In this document: one piece after another, positions 50,060-59,909 of the stretch
How positions within the stretch are numbered: the first letter of the stretch is position 1
How the letters are laid out: each line of letters opens with the position of its first letter
NCBI RefSeq assembly: GCF_000296815.2
Contig: NZ_CAIT01000004.1
Location: forward strand, 310,001 to 374,000
From: Fibrisoma limi BUZ 3
GTDB taxonomy: Bacteria; Bacteroidota; Bacteroidia; Cytophagales; Spirosomataceae
Length of the DNA stretch: 64,000 nucleotides
Direction: 5' to 3'
Notes under the pieces: model-generated
Seen by the model: only the letters and a program-made list of their open reading frames with translations
The model's database searches: none
Told to the model about the DNA's origin: nothing
Position numbers and translations under genes: made by a program

Positions 50060-53000
50060 ATGATACGATTACAACCCACACAAGCTGGTTTGGGACTCCT
50101 GTTGCTGTTAGCGGCCGGAATTCCAGACGTTGGGGCACAGACGCGCTTAGTAGCGTATCAGCTACCCACATTACCGAATTCGGCTGCCCGCAAGCCGGCC
50201 ACGACGCCCCCGCCCGTATCAGGAGCAATCCGTCCGGAGTGGCTGGCTAATCGGCCGACTGGTCCTGCTGCCTCGGCTCGTCAGGTTAGCCGCATTCCTG
50301 TCGATCTGGTAGCGCCAACCGACATCACAATTTCCGGTAAAGTAACAGATGCCGATACGAAGCAGGGGTTGCCCGGTGTTAGCGTAGTTGTGAAAGGGTC
50401 TACGCGGGGTACCAACACGGATGCCGATGGCCGGTACTCAATTTCTGTACCCTCCGAGGATGCCGTGCTGGTCTTTTCATTCGTGGGTTATTTGGCCCAG
50501 GAAGTACCGGTGGGCAACCGCAAAGCGGTGGACGTAACGCTCCGAACGGATACAAAAGCGCTGAACGAAGTGGTGGTAGTCGGCTACGGTACGCAGAAAA
50601 AAGAAAACCTGACGGGGGCCGTAGCGGCCGTAACCATCGATGAAAAGATATCGAGCCGATCGCTGGTCAACGTGTCGTCGGCTCTTTCGGGGCTGGTGCC
50701 GGGGCTAGCCGTTCAGCAGTCGACGGGTATGGCGGGCCGTAGTGGTGCATCGCTGGTAATCCGGGGCCTGGGCACGGTCAATAACGCCGGTCCGCTGATC
50801 GTGGTCGATGGGATGCCTGACGTGGATATCAACCGCATTGACATGAACGACGTCGAAAGCATCTCGGTTCTGAAGGATGCGGCTTCGGCCTCCGTCTACG
50901 GGTCGCGGGCGGCCAACGGCGTTGTGCTGATTACGACCAAAAACGGATCGAAATCCAAGAAAGCGCAGATTAACTACACCGGCACCTACGCGATGTCGCA
51001 GCCGACAAATTTCTACAACTACTTCGACGACTACGCCCGGGCGCTGACAATGCACCTGCGGGCGTCGGCGGCTGGGGCGTCGTCAACCACGTTCCGGTAC
51101 GGTACGGTAGAAGAGTGGCTGGCGAAGAGCATGGTCGATCCCATTAAATACCCCAGCACCAACTGGTGGGATGTGATCCTGCGCGATAACGGACGTATTC
51201 AGACGCATAACTTATCGGCGTCCGGCAGCACCGACAAAGCCAATTTCTACGTATCGGCCGGTATGCTCGACGAACTGGGCGTTCTGGTTAATCATGATTA
51301 CAAGCGCTACAACATGCGCTTTAACATGGATTATAAAATTCGGGATGCCCTGAAAGTAGGTGTCCGGATGGACGGTCAGTGGTCGAAACAGCAGTACGCG
51401 AACCAGGAGGGCTTGATTACCTACACGGGTACGGCCGGTTACGACATTCGGTATGCGGTGGCGGGGATCTTACCGAAGGAACCCGAAACCGGGCGTTACG
51501 GGGGTATCATGGCTTATGGGGAAGACGCGTTCGCCAGGAATATGCTGACCATCATGGAGGTCAACCACAACCTGCGCGATCGGCAGGAACTGAACGGCAA
51601 CTTCTACGCCGAATGGGAGCCAATTGCCGGGCTGAAAGTGCGGGGCGATTATGGCTTACGCTACTACAACCAGTTTACGAAAAGCTATTCTGATCCGACG
51701 GACGAGTGGAATTTTCAGACCAATCAGGTTGCACGAAACATCATAGCCCCCAGCGCGGGTATTGCCAATGCAACGGCGCAGGGATATAAAACGCTGTTGC
51801 AGGGGCGGATTAACTACAACAAGACCCTCTTCGGGAATCACCAGTTGAGCCTGCTGGGAGCCTACACGGAGGAGTACTGGTTTGCCCGCAATCTATCGGC
51901 CAGCCGTCAGGATCGGATTCACCCGAACCTGAGCGAAATCGACGCAGCGTTAACCACTACGCAGAGTGCCTCGGGCGATTCGGAATCCGAAGGTTTGCGG
52001 TCTGTGATTGGCCGAATCAACTACGTCATTAACGATAAGTATCTGTTTGAAGCCAACGCCCGCTACGATGGTTCCAGTAAGTTCCTGCCTGGGTTTCAGT
52101 ACGGCTTCTTTCCGTCGGCTTCGGCGGGCTGGCGCTTTTCCGACGAGCCGTTTCTGGCTGGGCTGCGCTCCTGGCTGACCTCGGGTAAGCTGCGCGCTTC
52201 TATCGGTCAGTTGGGGAACAACTCCGGCGTTGGGCGCTACGAACAACGCGATATCCTGGCCCTGACGAATTACATTCTCAACGGGAAAATCGTCAAAGGC
52301 TTCAGCAGCAACAAGATCATCAACGAGGATTTCTCCTGGGAGGAAACCAACGTAACCAACGTTGGTCTGGATCTGGCTTTCTTCGGGGGGCGGCTGAACG
52401 CGGAGATCGATTTGTACCAGAAGATGACCAACGGCATGATCCGGCCCTCGTCGCTGTCTACGTTCCTGACCGGGTACAGTGCGCCACGGGTCAACATCGG
52501 TCGGCTGCGCAACCGGGGTCTGGAAATGAACCTGACGTACCGGGCTAAAATTCGGGATGCCAACGTGGGGGCTAACCTGAACATGGCCTTCAACCAGAAC
52601 CGGCTCCTGGAGTGGAATGAGTTTCTGGGCAAAGGATTTACGTATCTGAACATGCCGTACCATTTTGTGTACACCCGCATCTCAAACGGAATCGCTCAGT
52701 CGTGGGAGGACATCGCTAATGCGCCTTACCACGGTCAATACTTCTCTCCGGGCGACATCCTGTACGAAGACCTGAACGGCGACGGCCAGATCAACGATGA
52801 AGACCGGAAGGCAATGCCGCAGTTTAACCGGGATCAGCCGGTCGGTACGTACGGCCTGAACCTGTTCGGCAACTGGCGGGGCTTCGATCTCAGCATCCTG
52901 TTCCAGGGCGCAACCGGTCGCCGGGACTTCTGGCTGGAACCGTTCAACAACGTGAATATACCGGGTGCCCGCAACGCATTTCAGGATTTTCACTGGTACG

Positions 53001-53335
53001 ACACCTGGAGTCTCGACAACCGGACGGCGTCGTTGCCACGGCTGATTACCGGCTCTGGCGGAGCCAACCAGAACGAATCAACATTCTGGCTGGACAGCTT
53101 CAGCTACCTGCGGCTCAAGAACGTACAGTTTGGGTATAACATCCCGGATAAGTACACCAGCCGCTTCGGGGTTAGTCGGGTGCGCCTGTATTTCACGTCG
53201 GAGAACCTGCTGACCTTCACGCGCTACCGGGGCGTCGATCCCGAAAAAAGCACCAGCGTAGCCGGGGCTGATAACAACGACGACCCTTTCCCGCTGCTGA
53301 AATCGTATTCATTTGGCCTTAACCTCAGCTTGTAA
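50060..53335 (+). CDS. SusC-family TonB-dependent transporter, pair 2, with N-terminal extension
   Basis: A 1091-residue importer. After a signal peptide (to about 27, ending GAQ) there is an extra ~65-residue segment rich in Pro, Ala, Arg and Thr (LPTLPNSAARKPATTPPP and onward), then a CarboxypepD_reg-like domain (from about 92, ISGKVTDADTKQGLPGVSVV), the plug (EVVVVGYGTQKKENLTGAVAAV, GASLVIRGLGTVNNAGPL, VYGSRAANGVVLITTKNG) and the barrel. The extension is not present in the first SusC. It is preceded by a 238-nt gap, so it may have its own promoter. The ATG 50060 is directly preceded by an in-frame TTG. Confidence 0.94.
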   Translation: MIRLQPTQAGLGLLLLLAAGIPDVGAQTRLVAYQLPTLPNSAARKPATTPPPVSGAIRPEWLANRPTGPAASARQVSRIPVDLVAPTDITISGKVTDADTKQGLPGVSVVVKGSTRGTNTDADGRYSISVPSEDAVLVFSFVGYLAQEVPVGNRKAVDVTLRTDTKALNEVVVVGYGTQKKENLTGAVAAVTIDEKISSRSLVNVSSALSGLVPGLAVQQSTGMAGRSGASLVIRGLGTVNNAGPLIVVDGMPDVDINRIDMNDVESISVLKDAASASVYGSRAANGVVLITTKNGSKSKKAQINYTGTYAMSQPTNFYNYFDDYARALTMHLRASAAGASSTTFRYGTVEEWLAKSMVDPIKYPSTNWWDVILRDNGRIQTHNLSASGSTDKANFYVSAGMLDELGVLVNHDYKRYNMRFNMDYKIRDALKVGVRMDGQWSKQQYANQEGLITYTGTAGYDIRYAVAGILPKEPETGRYGGIMAYGEDAFARNMLTIMEVNHNLRDRQELNGNFYAEWEPIAGLKVRGDYGLRYYNQFTKSYSDPTDEWNFQTNQVARNIIAPSAGIANATAQGYKTLLQGRINYNKTLFGNHQLSLLGAYTEEYWFARNLSASRQDRIHPNLSEIDAALTTTQSASGDSESEGLRSVIGRINYVINDKYLFEANARYDGSSKFLPGFQYGFFPSASAGWRFSDEPFLAGLRSWLTSGKLRASIGQLGNNSGVGRYEQRDILALTNYILNGKIVKGFSSNKIINEDFSWEETNVTNVGLDLAFFGGRLNAEIDLYQKMTNGMIRPSSLSTFLTGYSAPRVNIGRLRNRGLEMNLTYRAKIRDANVGANLNMAFNQNRLLEWNEFLGKGFTYLNMPYHFVYTRISNGIAQSWEDIANAPYHGQYFSPGDILYEDLNGDGQINDEDRKAMPQFNRDQPVGTYGLNLFGNWRGFDLSILFQGATGRRDFWLEPFNNVNIPGARNAFQDFHWYDTWSLDNRTASLPRLITGSGGANQNESTFWLDSFSYLRLKNVQFGYNIPDKYTSRFGVSRVRLYFTSENLLTFTRYRGVDPEKSTSVAGADNNDDPFPLLKSYSFGLNLSL

Positions 53336-53340
53336 TAACC

Positions 53341-55074
53341 ATGATTCGTACTTCATTCCTTCTACGTGGCGGCCTGTTGCTGAGCCTGTCGCTGCTGCTC
53401 ACCTGTTGCACCGAAGATTTGCTCGATCAGATTCCGGCCTCAGACCTGTCGTCGGAGCTGTTCTGGAAAACGACGGATGATGCCATTTATGCCGTCAATG
53501 GTGTTTATCAGGCCAACCGGACCACGTTTGACCGGGACTATTATTTCGACGGAGCCGGTGAGTTTGTCAATACCCGCGGTACGAGCAATAACCAGGGGAG
53601 TTATAACCCGAGTGGTATCGGGTCGAGCGGTAATTTCGGATTTCTCTGGGGCGACTGTTACCGGACAATCAATCGAGCGAACGATGTGCTGGGGAACATC
53701 TCGACGTTGCAGACGTCGGTCAGTAGTCCGACCGATCAGGCGCTGTTAACCCGGCTCGTTGCCGAAACCCGGTTTATGCGGGCGATCAACTATTTCCGGC
53801 TCATTGACCTCTGGGGCGACGTACCGTATTTCACCAAAAAGCTGAACGGAAATGCGGAAGCTTATTCCCTGAGCCGTACCCCGCGGGCCGTGGTTAAAGA
53901 TTCAATACTGGCCGATTTGGCGTATGCCGCTTCCGTTTTACCGGAACGCTACTCGGGCGATAACCTGGGGCGGGTGACGCAACTGGCTGCACTGGGCTTC
54001 CGCGGAAAAGTGAATTTATACTGGGCGTGCTGGATGAAGAATGAAGGAAAAGCCAGCGAAGCCCAGGCGCATTACACGGCTGCTGCGGCCGACTTCAAGA
54101 AAATCATCGATAAGAATATTTCGTTGTTCCGCGGGGGAGAACCCGGACCGGCCGACAACCCGAACTACTGGCACCTGTTCCAGTATTTCAACGAGTACGA
54201 TCCCGAAATCATCTTTTCCGTACAGTTTGGTGGGCCGCTGCTCGGACAAGGCGAAGAGCTGATGCGGGACTTCGGAACCCGCAACACGGGCAACGCGCAG
54301 TGCTGGGTGGCGCCCACAATCCGGCTGGCCAACCGATACCAGCTTATCTCAACCGGCGATTTTGCTCCGGCACTGATTGCGTCGCGGAATACGACCCAGG
54401 TCAACAGTGCAACCAACCCGAAATCGTACGTAGGGCGCGATTACCGGATGCGGGCTACGATGCTCTGGGACGAGCAGAAAATGCTCCGGCTTTCGACCGA
54501 TGGGCTGAACGTACAGGACAGCATTCCGTTCCGGTTTGGTAGTCGCGACGGCGTGACGTACATCAACTACGACGGGGCACCCTCGGGCTATATTTTTCGG
54601 AAATGGGTGCGGCAAACGGGGGGCATCGGACGTAGTGATGGGCCGCAGGACATCTATCTGATGCGGTTGCCTGATGTGTGGCTGATGTATGCCGAGGCCG
54701 TTAATGAGCTGAACGGGCCTAACGAAGAGCTGTTTACGCTGCTGGACCGCATTCGGCGCCGGGGAAATCTGCCGCCTTTGAGCCGGGGTAAGTTCAGCGC
54801 TAAAGAAGAGTTTTTTAAAGCCATTGAACAGGAACGTATTATTGAACTGGTGGGCGAAGGCCATCGCTTCTTCGACATCCGGCGCTGGAAAAAGCTAGAA
54901 GAAATCTGGCCCGCGCCGAACGGGCAGGTGCTGACCGATTCGCAGGGAACCCGAATTCGGGATGAGTTTGTGAACGCGCCCGAACGCAACTACCAGCGCT
55001 ATTACATTTTCCAGATTCCGCCCGGCGAGATTGAAGTCAATCCGAAGATCATCCAAAACGAACCCTGGCTTTGA
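53341..55074 (+). CDS. SusD-family nutrient-binding lipoprotein, pair 2
   Basis: A 577-residue surface lipoprotein. The lipobox is LTCC (Cys about 22) and the SusD signatures include TTDDAIYAVNGVYQAN, RFMRAINYFRLIDLWGDVPYF and ERIIELVGEGHRFFDIRRWKKL. It starts 5 nt after the stop of the second SusC. The two SusD proteins differ in length and sequence, so the ligands they bind probably differ. The next gene follows after 6 nt, so the downstream lipoproteins belong to the same transcript. Confidence 0.95.
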   Translation: MIRTSFLLRGGLLLSLSLLLTCCTEDLLDQIPASDLSSELFWKTTDDAIYAVNGVYQANRTTFDRDYYFDGAGEFVNTRGTSNNQGSYNPSGIGSSGNFGFLWGDCYRTINRANDVLGNISTLQTSVSSPTDQALLTRLVAETRFMRAINYFRLIDLWGDVPYFTKKLNGNAEAYSLSRTPRAVVKDSILADLAYAASVLPERYSGDNLGRVTQLAALGFRGKVNLYWACWMKNEGKASEAQAHYTAAAADFKKIIDKNISLFRGGEPGPADNPNYWHLFQYFNEYDPEIIFSVQFGGPLLGQGEELMRDFGTRNTGNAQCWVAPTIRLANRYQLISTGDFAPALIASRNTTQVNSATNPKSYVGRDYRMRATMLWDEQKMLRLSTDGLNVQDSIPFRFGSRDGVTYINYDGAPSGYIFRKWVRQTGGIGRSDGPQDIYLMRLPDVWLMYAEAVNELNGPNEELFTLLDRIRRRGNLPPLSRGKFSAKEEFFKAIEQERIIELVGEGHRFFDIRRWKKLEEIWPAPNGQVLTDSQGTRIRDEFVNAPERNYQRYYIFQIPPGEIEVNPKIIQNEPWL

Positions 55075-55080
55075 GCCGTA

Positions 55081-55494
55081 ATGCAACGTACTGACATGAA
55101 AAGACGATTCATCTATACCTTATTGCTGGCAGTGTCGAGCGTATGCCTCTTCGGCTCGTGCGAAAAAACGCCGGTCGACGCCGACGGATTACTCATCACG
55201 CAGCGGTCGCAGTGCTTCATGACCTTCTTCGATGCGCTGGGCTCTGACCATCGAACGGTGCTGGTGTCCGGTTCTACGCAGATCGATACCACCGCACTGA
55301 CCGTGAAAGCCGTGGCCCGGTTTGGAACGAATCTCAAACGGATCAAGCCGTATTCCAGCGTAGTAACCGACGCCATTGTCGAGCCCAATATGGGTATCTG
55401 GACCGATTTTTCGACACCCCAGCAGTACACGGTGGTGTCGGGCAACCGGAAAGTACGCAAAACGTACACGATCACGATAACGCTTCAGCAGTAA
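55081..55494 (+). CDS. Small surface lipoprotein, DUF5018-like
   Basis: A 137-residue lipoprotein (lipobox LFGSC, Cys about 27; a second ATG at 55096 gives a shorter signal peptide). Its sole domain resembles DUF5018-like beta domains of Bacteroidota surface lipoproteins: LVSGSTQIDTTALTVKAVARFGTNLKRIKP, then WTDFSTPQQYTVVSGNRKVRKTYTITI. Such proteins often lie next to SusD genes and may help bind glycan at the cell surface. It starts 6 nt after SusD and ends 14 nt before the next lipoprotein, so it is in the PUL operon. The family assignment is by pattern only. Confidence 0.7.
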   Translation: MQRTDMKRRFIYTLLLAVSSVCLFGSCEKTPVDADGLLITQRSQCFMTFFDALGSDHRTVLVSGSTQIDTTALTVKAVARFGTNLKRIKPYSSVVTDAIVEPNMGIWTDFSTPQQYTVVSGNRKVRKTYTITITLQQ

Positions 55495-55508
55495 CCCTTT
55501 ACCAAGCC

Positions 55509-56510
55509 ATGACCATGAAAGCGAATAGAAGTTACCTGTTGTTGCTGGCGATTGTCGCGGTTGGCTTAGCGTCCTGCGAGCCAAAGGAAGTCGAAAACGA
55601 AGGACCGCTGCGGAACGATCTGCTCAAAAAAACAACCAGCCCGGCCGTTATCGGCGACCGTATTGAGTTTGTCTACGCCCTGGGAACGCTGGAAGGTACG
55701 TTGAAAACCGCCCGAGCGGAGGCATCCATTCCGGGCGCGGTCGGCACGGGTTTCAGCCGGTATTCCTGGTTCACGAACCGGAGTAACGGACAGGACGTAC
55801 CAGTCTTGACAGCCAGCGATACAATTACCAACGGAGCCGTGTCAACGGCCTCAATCCTCGACGGCGATAACAACAAAGCGCTGTCTCTGCGCTATTACTA
55901 CGCCGTTCCGGAAGAGGCCCGGGGGAAAACGGTCTCCTTCCGGTTCAGCGGTACCTCCTCCACGGGCCAGGAGGTAACCATAAATTCCCCCGCTTATACG
56001 GTAAGCCGGATGGATATGAAGCGGCAGATTACGTTGAAAGATGCGGAAAAGTGCTACGTGTCCCTGGCCGACATGACGGCATACACGAAAGAGGAAGTTG
56101 AACAGAAAGGGCTGTCGGGTAAGATTGATTTCGTGTATGTGTACCGGGCCACGCTCGGTGCCAACAAGTATGCGTTCGGCCACGCGATGGTTTCGCTGGC
56201 CAACGGTACGTATCTGAGCGATCTGAACCTGCCGGCATCGTGGACAAAGACGCCTACGCTTTTAGATAAGCGGGTAGATGTCAAGGACGCTCAACTGCGC
56301 GGGGGCGGCTTCGACGTGTACATCGATGATACTGATCTCGAACGGACTACGTTCACCAACTCGGCTGACTTTGCCTATAATCTGGCTGCCGATCAGGGCG
56401 CTTTTGTGCGGTCGGGCGATGGTACGTACGTTGCGTATGTGTTTGTCAACAGCGTCAATAATACGGCGAAGACAATGACAGTCAGCATCAAACGGCTGCA
56501 AGTGAAGTAA
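55509..56510 (+). CDS. PUL surface lipoprotein, possible glycan-binding protein
   Basis: A 333-residue lipoprotein (lipobox GLASC, Cys about 23). The sequence is beta-rich with at least two parts: about 30-165 (FVYALGTLEGTLKTARAEASIP ... RYYYAVPEEARGKTVSFRFSG) and about 170-333 (RQITLKDAEKCYVSLADMTAY ... IDFVYVYRATLG). It resembles the DUF4466-type lipoproteins found in Bacteroidota PULs, though I am not certain of the family. Its place after SusD suggests a surface glycan-binding role like SusE/SusF. A second ATG at 55515 is equally good. A hairpin follows (56520-56555), separating it from the lyase genes. Confidence 0.7.
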   Translation: MTMKANRSYLLLLAIVAVGLASCEPKEVENEGPLRNDLLKKTTSPAVIGDRIEFVYALGTLEGTLKTARAEASIPGAVGTGFSRYSWFTNRSNGQDVPVLTASDTITNGAVSTASILDGDNNKALSLRYYYAVPEEARGKTVSFRFSGTSSTGQEVTINSPAYTVSRMDMKRQITLKDAEKCYVSLADMTAYTKEEVEQKGLSGKIDFVYVYRATLGANKYAFGHAMVSLANGTYLSDLNLPASWTKTPTLLDKRVDVKDAQLRGGGFDVYIDDTDLERTTFTNSADFAYNLAADQGAFVRSGDGTYVAYVFVNSVNNTAKTMTVSIKRLQVK

Positions 56511-56519
56511 CCCAATGCC

Positions 56520-56555
56520 ACCTGGGATGATGGTACGTATGTTGTCATCCCAGGT
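56520..56555. terminator. Perfect 11-bp hairpin after the surface lipoprotein gene
   Basis: ACCTGGGATGA (56520-56530) and TCATCCCAGGT (56545-56555) pair perfectly around a 14-nt loop. It starts 10 nt after the stop and ends 18 nt before the next start. With no T tract it may shape relative expression within the PUL. Confidence 0.55.
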
Positions 56556-56573
56556 CTAAACCCAACTTAGATC

Positions 56574-57785
56574 ATGCAGACAGTGTGGCAACGACTGGCC
56601 GTCTGGACTGGTACGCTCGTTATGGTATCCCTGTTGCAGACTTTTGCTCAATCGGGGCAGGCACCCGCTACGTTTCTGCTGGATGGAACCGTCCTGAAGG
56701 CAAATAAGGAAAAAATTCAGCGGGGGGATCAGGCGTTGGTAGCCGCCCGGCAATCGCTGCTGGCCACCGCTGACCAGATTCTGACAAAACCGACCCACTC
56801 CGTCGTTGAAAAGAGCAAAACCCCGCCCAGTGGTGATAAGCACGACTACATGAGCGTGGGGCCGTACTGGTGGCCGGACCCGACCAAGCCCAACGGATTG
56901 CCGTACATTCGAAAAGATGGCCAGATCAATCCCGAGCGGATGGCGATTCAGGATAACGCGTATCTGAACGAACTGTGCAGCCAGGTGCAGACGCTGGCCG
57001 TTGCGTATTATTTCTCCGACGACGAAAAATATGCCCGGCGGGCGGCCGACCTGCTGCGGAACTGGTTTCTCGACCCCAAAACCCGCATGAATCCGAACCT
57101 GAACTACGGTCAGGCGATTCCCGGTATTACGGAAGGGCGGGGGATTGGCCTGATCGATACGCGGGGATTGGCCGAGGTGGCGGATGCAGTCCAGTTGCTG
57201 AAAGCATCAAAAGCCTGGCCGCAGCGCGATCAGGTGGCTTTACAAGGGTGGTACCGGCAGTTTCTGGACTGGATGCTGACGAGTCCAATCGGCAAGGACG
57301 AAGAAGACGAGCATAACAACCACGGCACCTATTATGATTTTCAGACCATTGCCTTCGCCTTGTTTCTCGGTGATAAAGACCAGGCCCGGCAGATGATCGA
57401 AAAAAAGACGTACGCTCGTATTCAGAGCCAGTTGAAAGCCGATGGTAGCCAGCCGCACGAACTGGCCCGAACACTTTCCTGGAATTACTCGGTGATGAAC
57501 TTGAAAGGCTTTTTTGGGCTAGCCGCACTGGCCGAAAACGTGGGGATTGATCTCTGGAATTACGAAACCCCAGACGGTAAAAGCATCAAAAAAGCGTATT
57601 TGTGGTTGCTGCCGTACGCCGAAAATCAGAAGCCGTGGGAGCATAAGCAGATTAAAGAGCTACACCTCGACGAATTCAGGCCGGTCATGGCCGTGGCTGA
57701 AACCAAGTACGGCCGCCTGGCAGATACGGAGAGTAAGCCCAGCGTTAACGATCCTTTCTTTGCGCTCACTCGCTCGCTGTTCTAA
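56574..57785 (+). CDS. Alginate-lyase-family polysaccharide lyase (PL5/PL38-like)
   Basis: A 403-residue secreted enzyme (signal peptide to about 25). The (alpha/alpha) barrel of the alginate_lyase family is visible: YMSVGPYWWPDPTKPNGLPY (near 92-111), then HNNHGTYYDFQ (N249, H250), and HELARTLSWNYSV (R299, Y305). Asn, His, Arg and Tyr in this order form the PL5-type active site. It should cleave a (1,4)-linked polyuronate by beta-elimination, giving unsaturated ends for GH88 and KduI. The YWWPDP motif is typical of Bacteroidota members placed in PL38-like groups that include glucuronan- and alginate-acting enzymes. The exact polymer cannot be decided from sequence. Confidence 0.82.
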   Translation: MQTVWQRLAVWTGTLVMVSLLQTFAQSGQAPATFLLDGTVLKANKEKIQRGDQALVAARQSLLATADQILTKPTHSVVEKSKTPPSGDKHDYMSVGPYWWPDPTKPNGLPYIRKDGQINPERMAIQDNAYLNELCSQVQTLAVAYYFSDDEKYARRAADLLRNWFLDPKTRMNPNLNYGQAIPGITEGRGIGLIDTRGLAEVADAVQLLKASKAWPQRDQVALQGWYRQFLDWMLTSPIGKDEEDEHNNHGTYYDFQTIAFALFLGDKDQARQMIEKKTYARIQSQLKADGSQPHELARTLSWNYSVMNLKGFFGLAALAENVGIDLWNYETPDGKSIKKAYLWLLPYAENQKPWEHKQIKELHLDEFRPVMAVAETKYGRLADTESKPSVNDPFFALTRSLF

Positions 57786-57833
57786 ATCCGTCCTGGCGTT
57801 TTATCGTTAGCAACCGAAATCCTAACCCACTCA

Positions 57834-59783
57834 ATGAGATACCTATTTGTCGTTGTCGTAATTAGCCTGCTGGGGTGGCCGGTCTGTGCTCAGCAGCCGG
57901 ATCTGCTGAGCGGAAAGTTCTCGCCGGAGAAACTAAAAACCGTGCTGATTCCGCAGGCGCAGTGGACACCTTTTCCCAAACGGGACGATCGGGCGGGCTG
58001 GGCGAAGGCCGACGCGGCTATGATGAACGCGTACTTGAAGAAAGCCGAATCGTACCTGAATTACGAGTGGCCATACATCCCAGCTACCAAATCGCTGCTG
58101 ATTGAACGTACCGGCGACCGGGATCAGTACCAGGCCGTGAGCTTTCAGAAGCGGGAGGTGCTCGGTACGCTGCTGCTGGCCGAAATCTATGAGAACAAGG
58201 GTCGGTTTGTTGATCCGATCATTGATGGCGTATGGTCCATCTGCGAAGAGTCGTTCTGGGGCGTACCGGCTCACCTGCCCAAATCGAAGGCATACGCCGG
58301 TCTGATGGACGTTTCGCAGCCGTTCGTCGACCTGTTCGCGGCCGAAACCGCTACGTATCTGGCCTGGGTTGACTACTACCTCGGGGATAAGCTCGACGCC
58401 GTTTCGCCCCAGATCCGGAAACGGATTTATACCGAAACCAACAACCGGATTTTTCAGCCGCTGATGACCAAACCCCACGGCTGGATGACCAAAACGGCCA
58501 ACGGCCGCGCGCCCAACAACTGGAATCCGTGGATCTGCTCGAACTGGCTGAATGCGGTTCTGTTGCTGGAAAAAGACGATGACAAGCGGGCCGCCAACGT
58601 AGCCAGGCTGCTGGACGTACTGGACGAATTCCTGAATCCCTATCCACAGGATGGGGGCTGCGACGAAGGCCCGAGCTACTGGGGGGCTGCGGCTGCTTCG
58701 TTGTACGACAATATTGCAATGCTCAACCTGGCCAGCAACGACGCTTTTGCGTACGTATACGCCGACGAGAAATTTAGGAACATGGGCCGGTTTATTTACC
58801 GCGCACAGATCAGCGACCGGTATTTTCTGAATTTCGCCGATGCCGATCCGCAGCCCGGCATGGCCGCTACGATGATTTACCGCTACGGTAAAGCCATTAA
58901 CGACCCCGACATGATGCGGTTTGGCGCGTATTACCGGAAGCCGGAGGATGGCACCATCGGGAAGTTTCATTACTTCCGTAATTTCTACGCCCTGTTCATG
59001 CAGGATGAGTTTCAGAAAGCCGCACAGGGGCTACCGCTGCCCAAAGACGTCTGGTTGCCTGACCTGCAGGTGTTCGTTGCCCGCGACCAGGCCGGTACGA
59101 CCGACGGCTTCTACGTAGCGGCCAAAGGGGGGCATAACGACGAGAGTCATAACCACAACGATGTGGGCAACTACGTGGTCTATTACAACGGGCAGCCATT
59201 GCTGATCGATGTTGGTCGGGGAACGTATACGGCCAAGACGTTCAGCGGCAAGCGGTACGAAATCTGGTACAATTGTTCGGACTACCATAACCTGCCGACC
59301 ATCAACGGCAAAACGCAGCCGCCCGGCCCTCAGTTTAAAGCCGCCCAGGTAGCGCATAAAGCAGGAGGAGCGTTTACGCAGTTTGACGTCGATATCGCTC
59401 AGGCGTATCCTAAAGATGCCGGGGTTACGCATTGGCAGCGTAGCGTCCGGCTGAACCGGGGCAAAAATGTGCAGGTTACGGATGTCATCAGCCTGGAAAA
59501 AGCCGACGCCCTGACCCAGCACCTGATGACGTGCTACCCCGCTGAAGTGCAAAAACCGGGGAAACTCCTGATTCATTATCAACCGGCAGGTACTCCGGCC
59601 AAGGATTTTGTGGTGACCTACAATCCGGCTCAGTTGCAGGCATCTGTTGAGAAGGTAAAGCTGGAAACGCCGGAAGACAAGGGCATTATTACCAAATGGG
59701 GGGATACGATCTACCGGATCAATCTGAAAGCTGTGTCACCGAAAAAGTCGGATAAACTTATGCTTTCGGTTGCTGCGGAGTAA
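57834..59783 (+). CDS. Heparinase II/III-family polysaccharide lyase
   Basis: A 649-residue secreted lyase (signal peptide to about 20, PVCAQ). An N-terminal alpha/alpha toroid (about 50-370, with NNWNPWICSNWL and GGCDEGPSYWGAAAASLYD) is followed by the heparinase II/III beta-sandwich (GGHNDESHNHNDVGNYVVYY, LLIDVGRGTYTAKTF and YNCSDYHNLPTING). Active-site Tyr and His candidates lie in EGPSYW and SHNHND. Related enzymes act on heparin/heparan, hyaluronate, alginate or glucuronan. It closes the PUL, 48 nt after the PL5/PL38-like enzyme, and a T-rich terminator follows. Two lyase types in one operon suggest an endo/exo pair. Confidence 0.88.
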   Translation: MRYLFVVVVISLLGWPVCAQQPDLLSGKFSPEKLKTVLIPQAQWTPFPKRDDRAGWAKADAAMMNAYLKKAESYLNYEWPYIPATKSLLIERTGDRDQYQAVSFQKREVLGTLLLAEIYENKGRFVDPIIDGVWSICEESFWGVPAHLPKSKAYAGLMDVSQPFVDLFAAETATYLAWVDYYLGDKLDAVSPQIRKRIYTETNNRIFQPLMTKPHGWMTKTANGRAPNNWNPWICSNWLNAVLLLEKDDDKRAANVARLLDVLDEFLNPYPQDGGCDEGPSYWGAAAASLYDNIAMLNLASNDAFAYVYADEKFRNMGRFIYRAQISDRYFLNFADADPQPGMAATMIYRYGKAINDPDMMRFGAYYRKPEDGTIGKFHYFRNFYALFMQDEFQKAAQGLPLPKDVWLPDLQVFVARDQAGTTDGFYVAAKGGHNDESHNHNDVGNYVVYYNGQPLLIDVGRGTYTAKTFSGKRYEIWYNCSDYHNLPTINGKTQPPGPQFKAAQVAHKAGGAFTQFDVDIAQAYPKDAGVTHWQRSVRLNRGKNVQVTDVISLEKADALTQHLMTCYPAEVQKPGKLLIHYQPAGTPAKDFVVTYNPAQLQASVEKVKLETPEDKGIITKWGDTIYRINLKAVSPKKSDKLMLSVAAE

Positions 59784-59909
59784 TCTCCCGGGCCACGGAT
59801 GGGCTCAGTTACCCGACAATCAGATTATTGACAACGCTACGTTTCAGGCAACAAGTGGGAACGTACGTTGCTGTCTTACGAAATCGTCTTTCATAGGTTT
59901 AAAGTGGGC

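Noticed and set aside
57933-58970. 345-residue frame antisense to the heparinase-like gene
   Set aside because: It is a complement artefact of a strongly biased gene, with no start context or signature.
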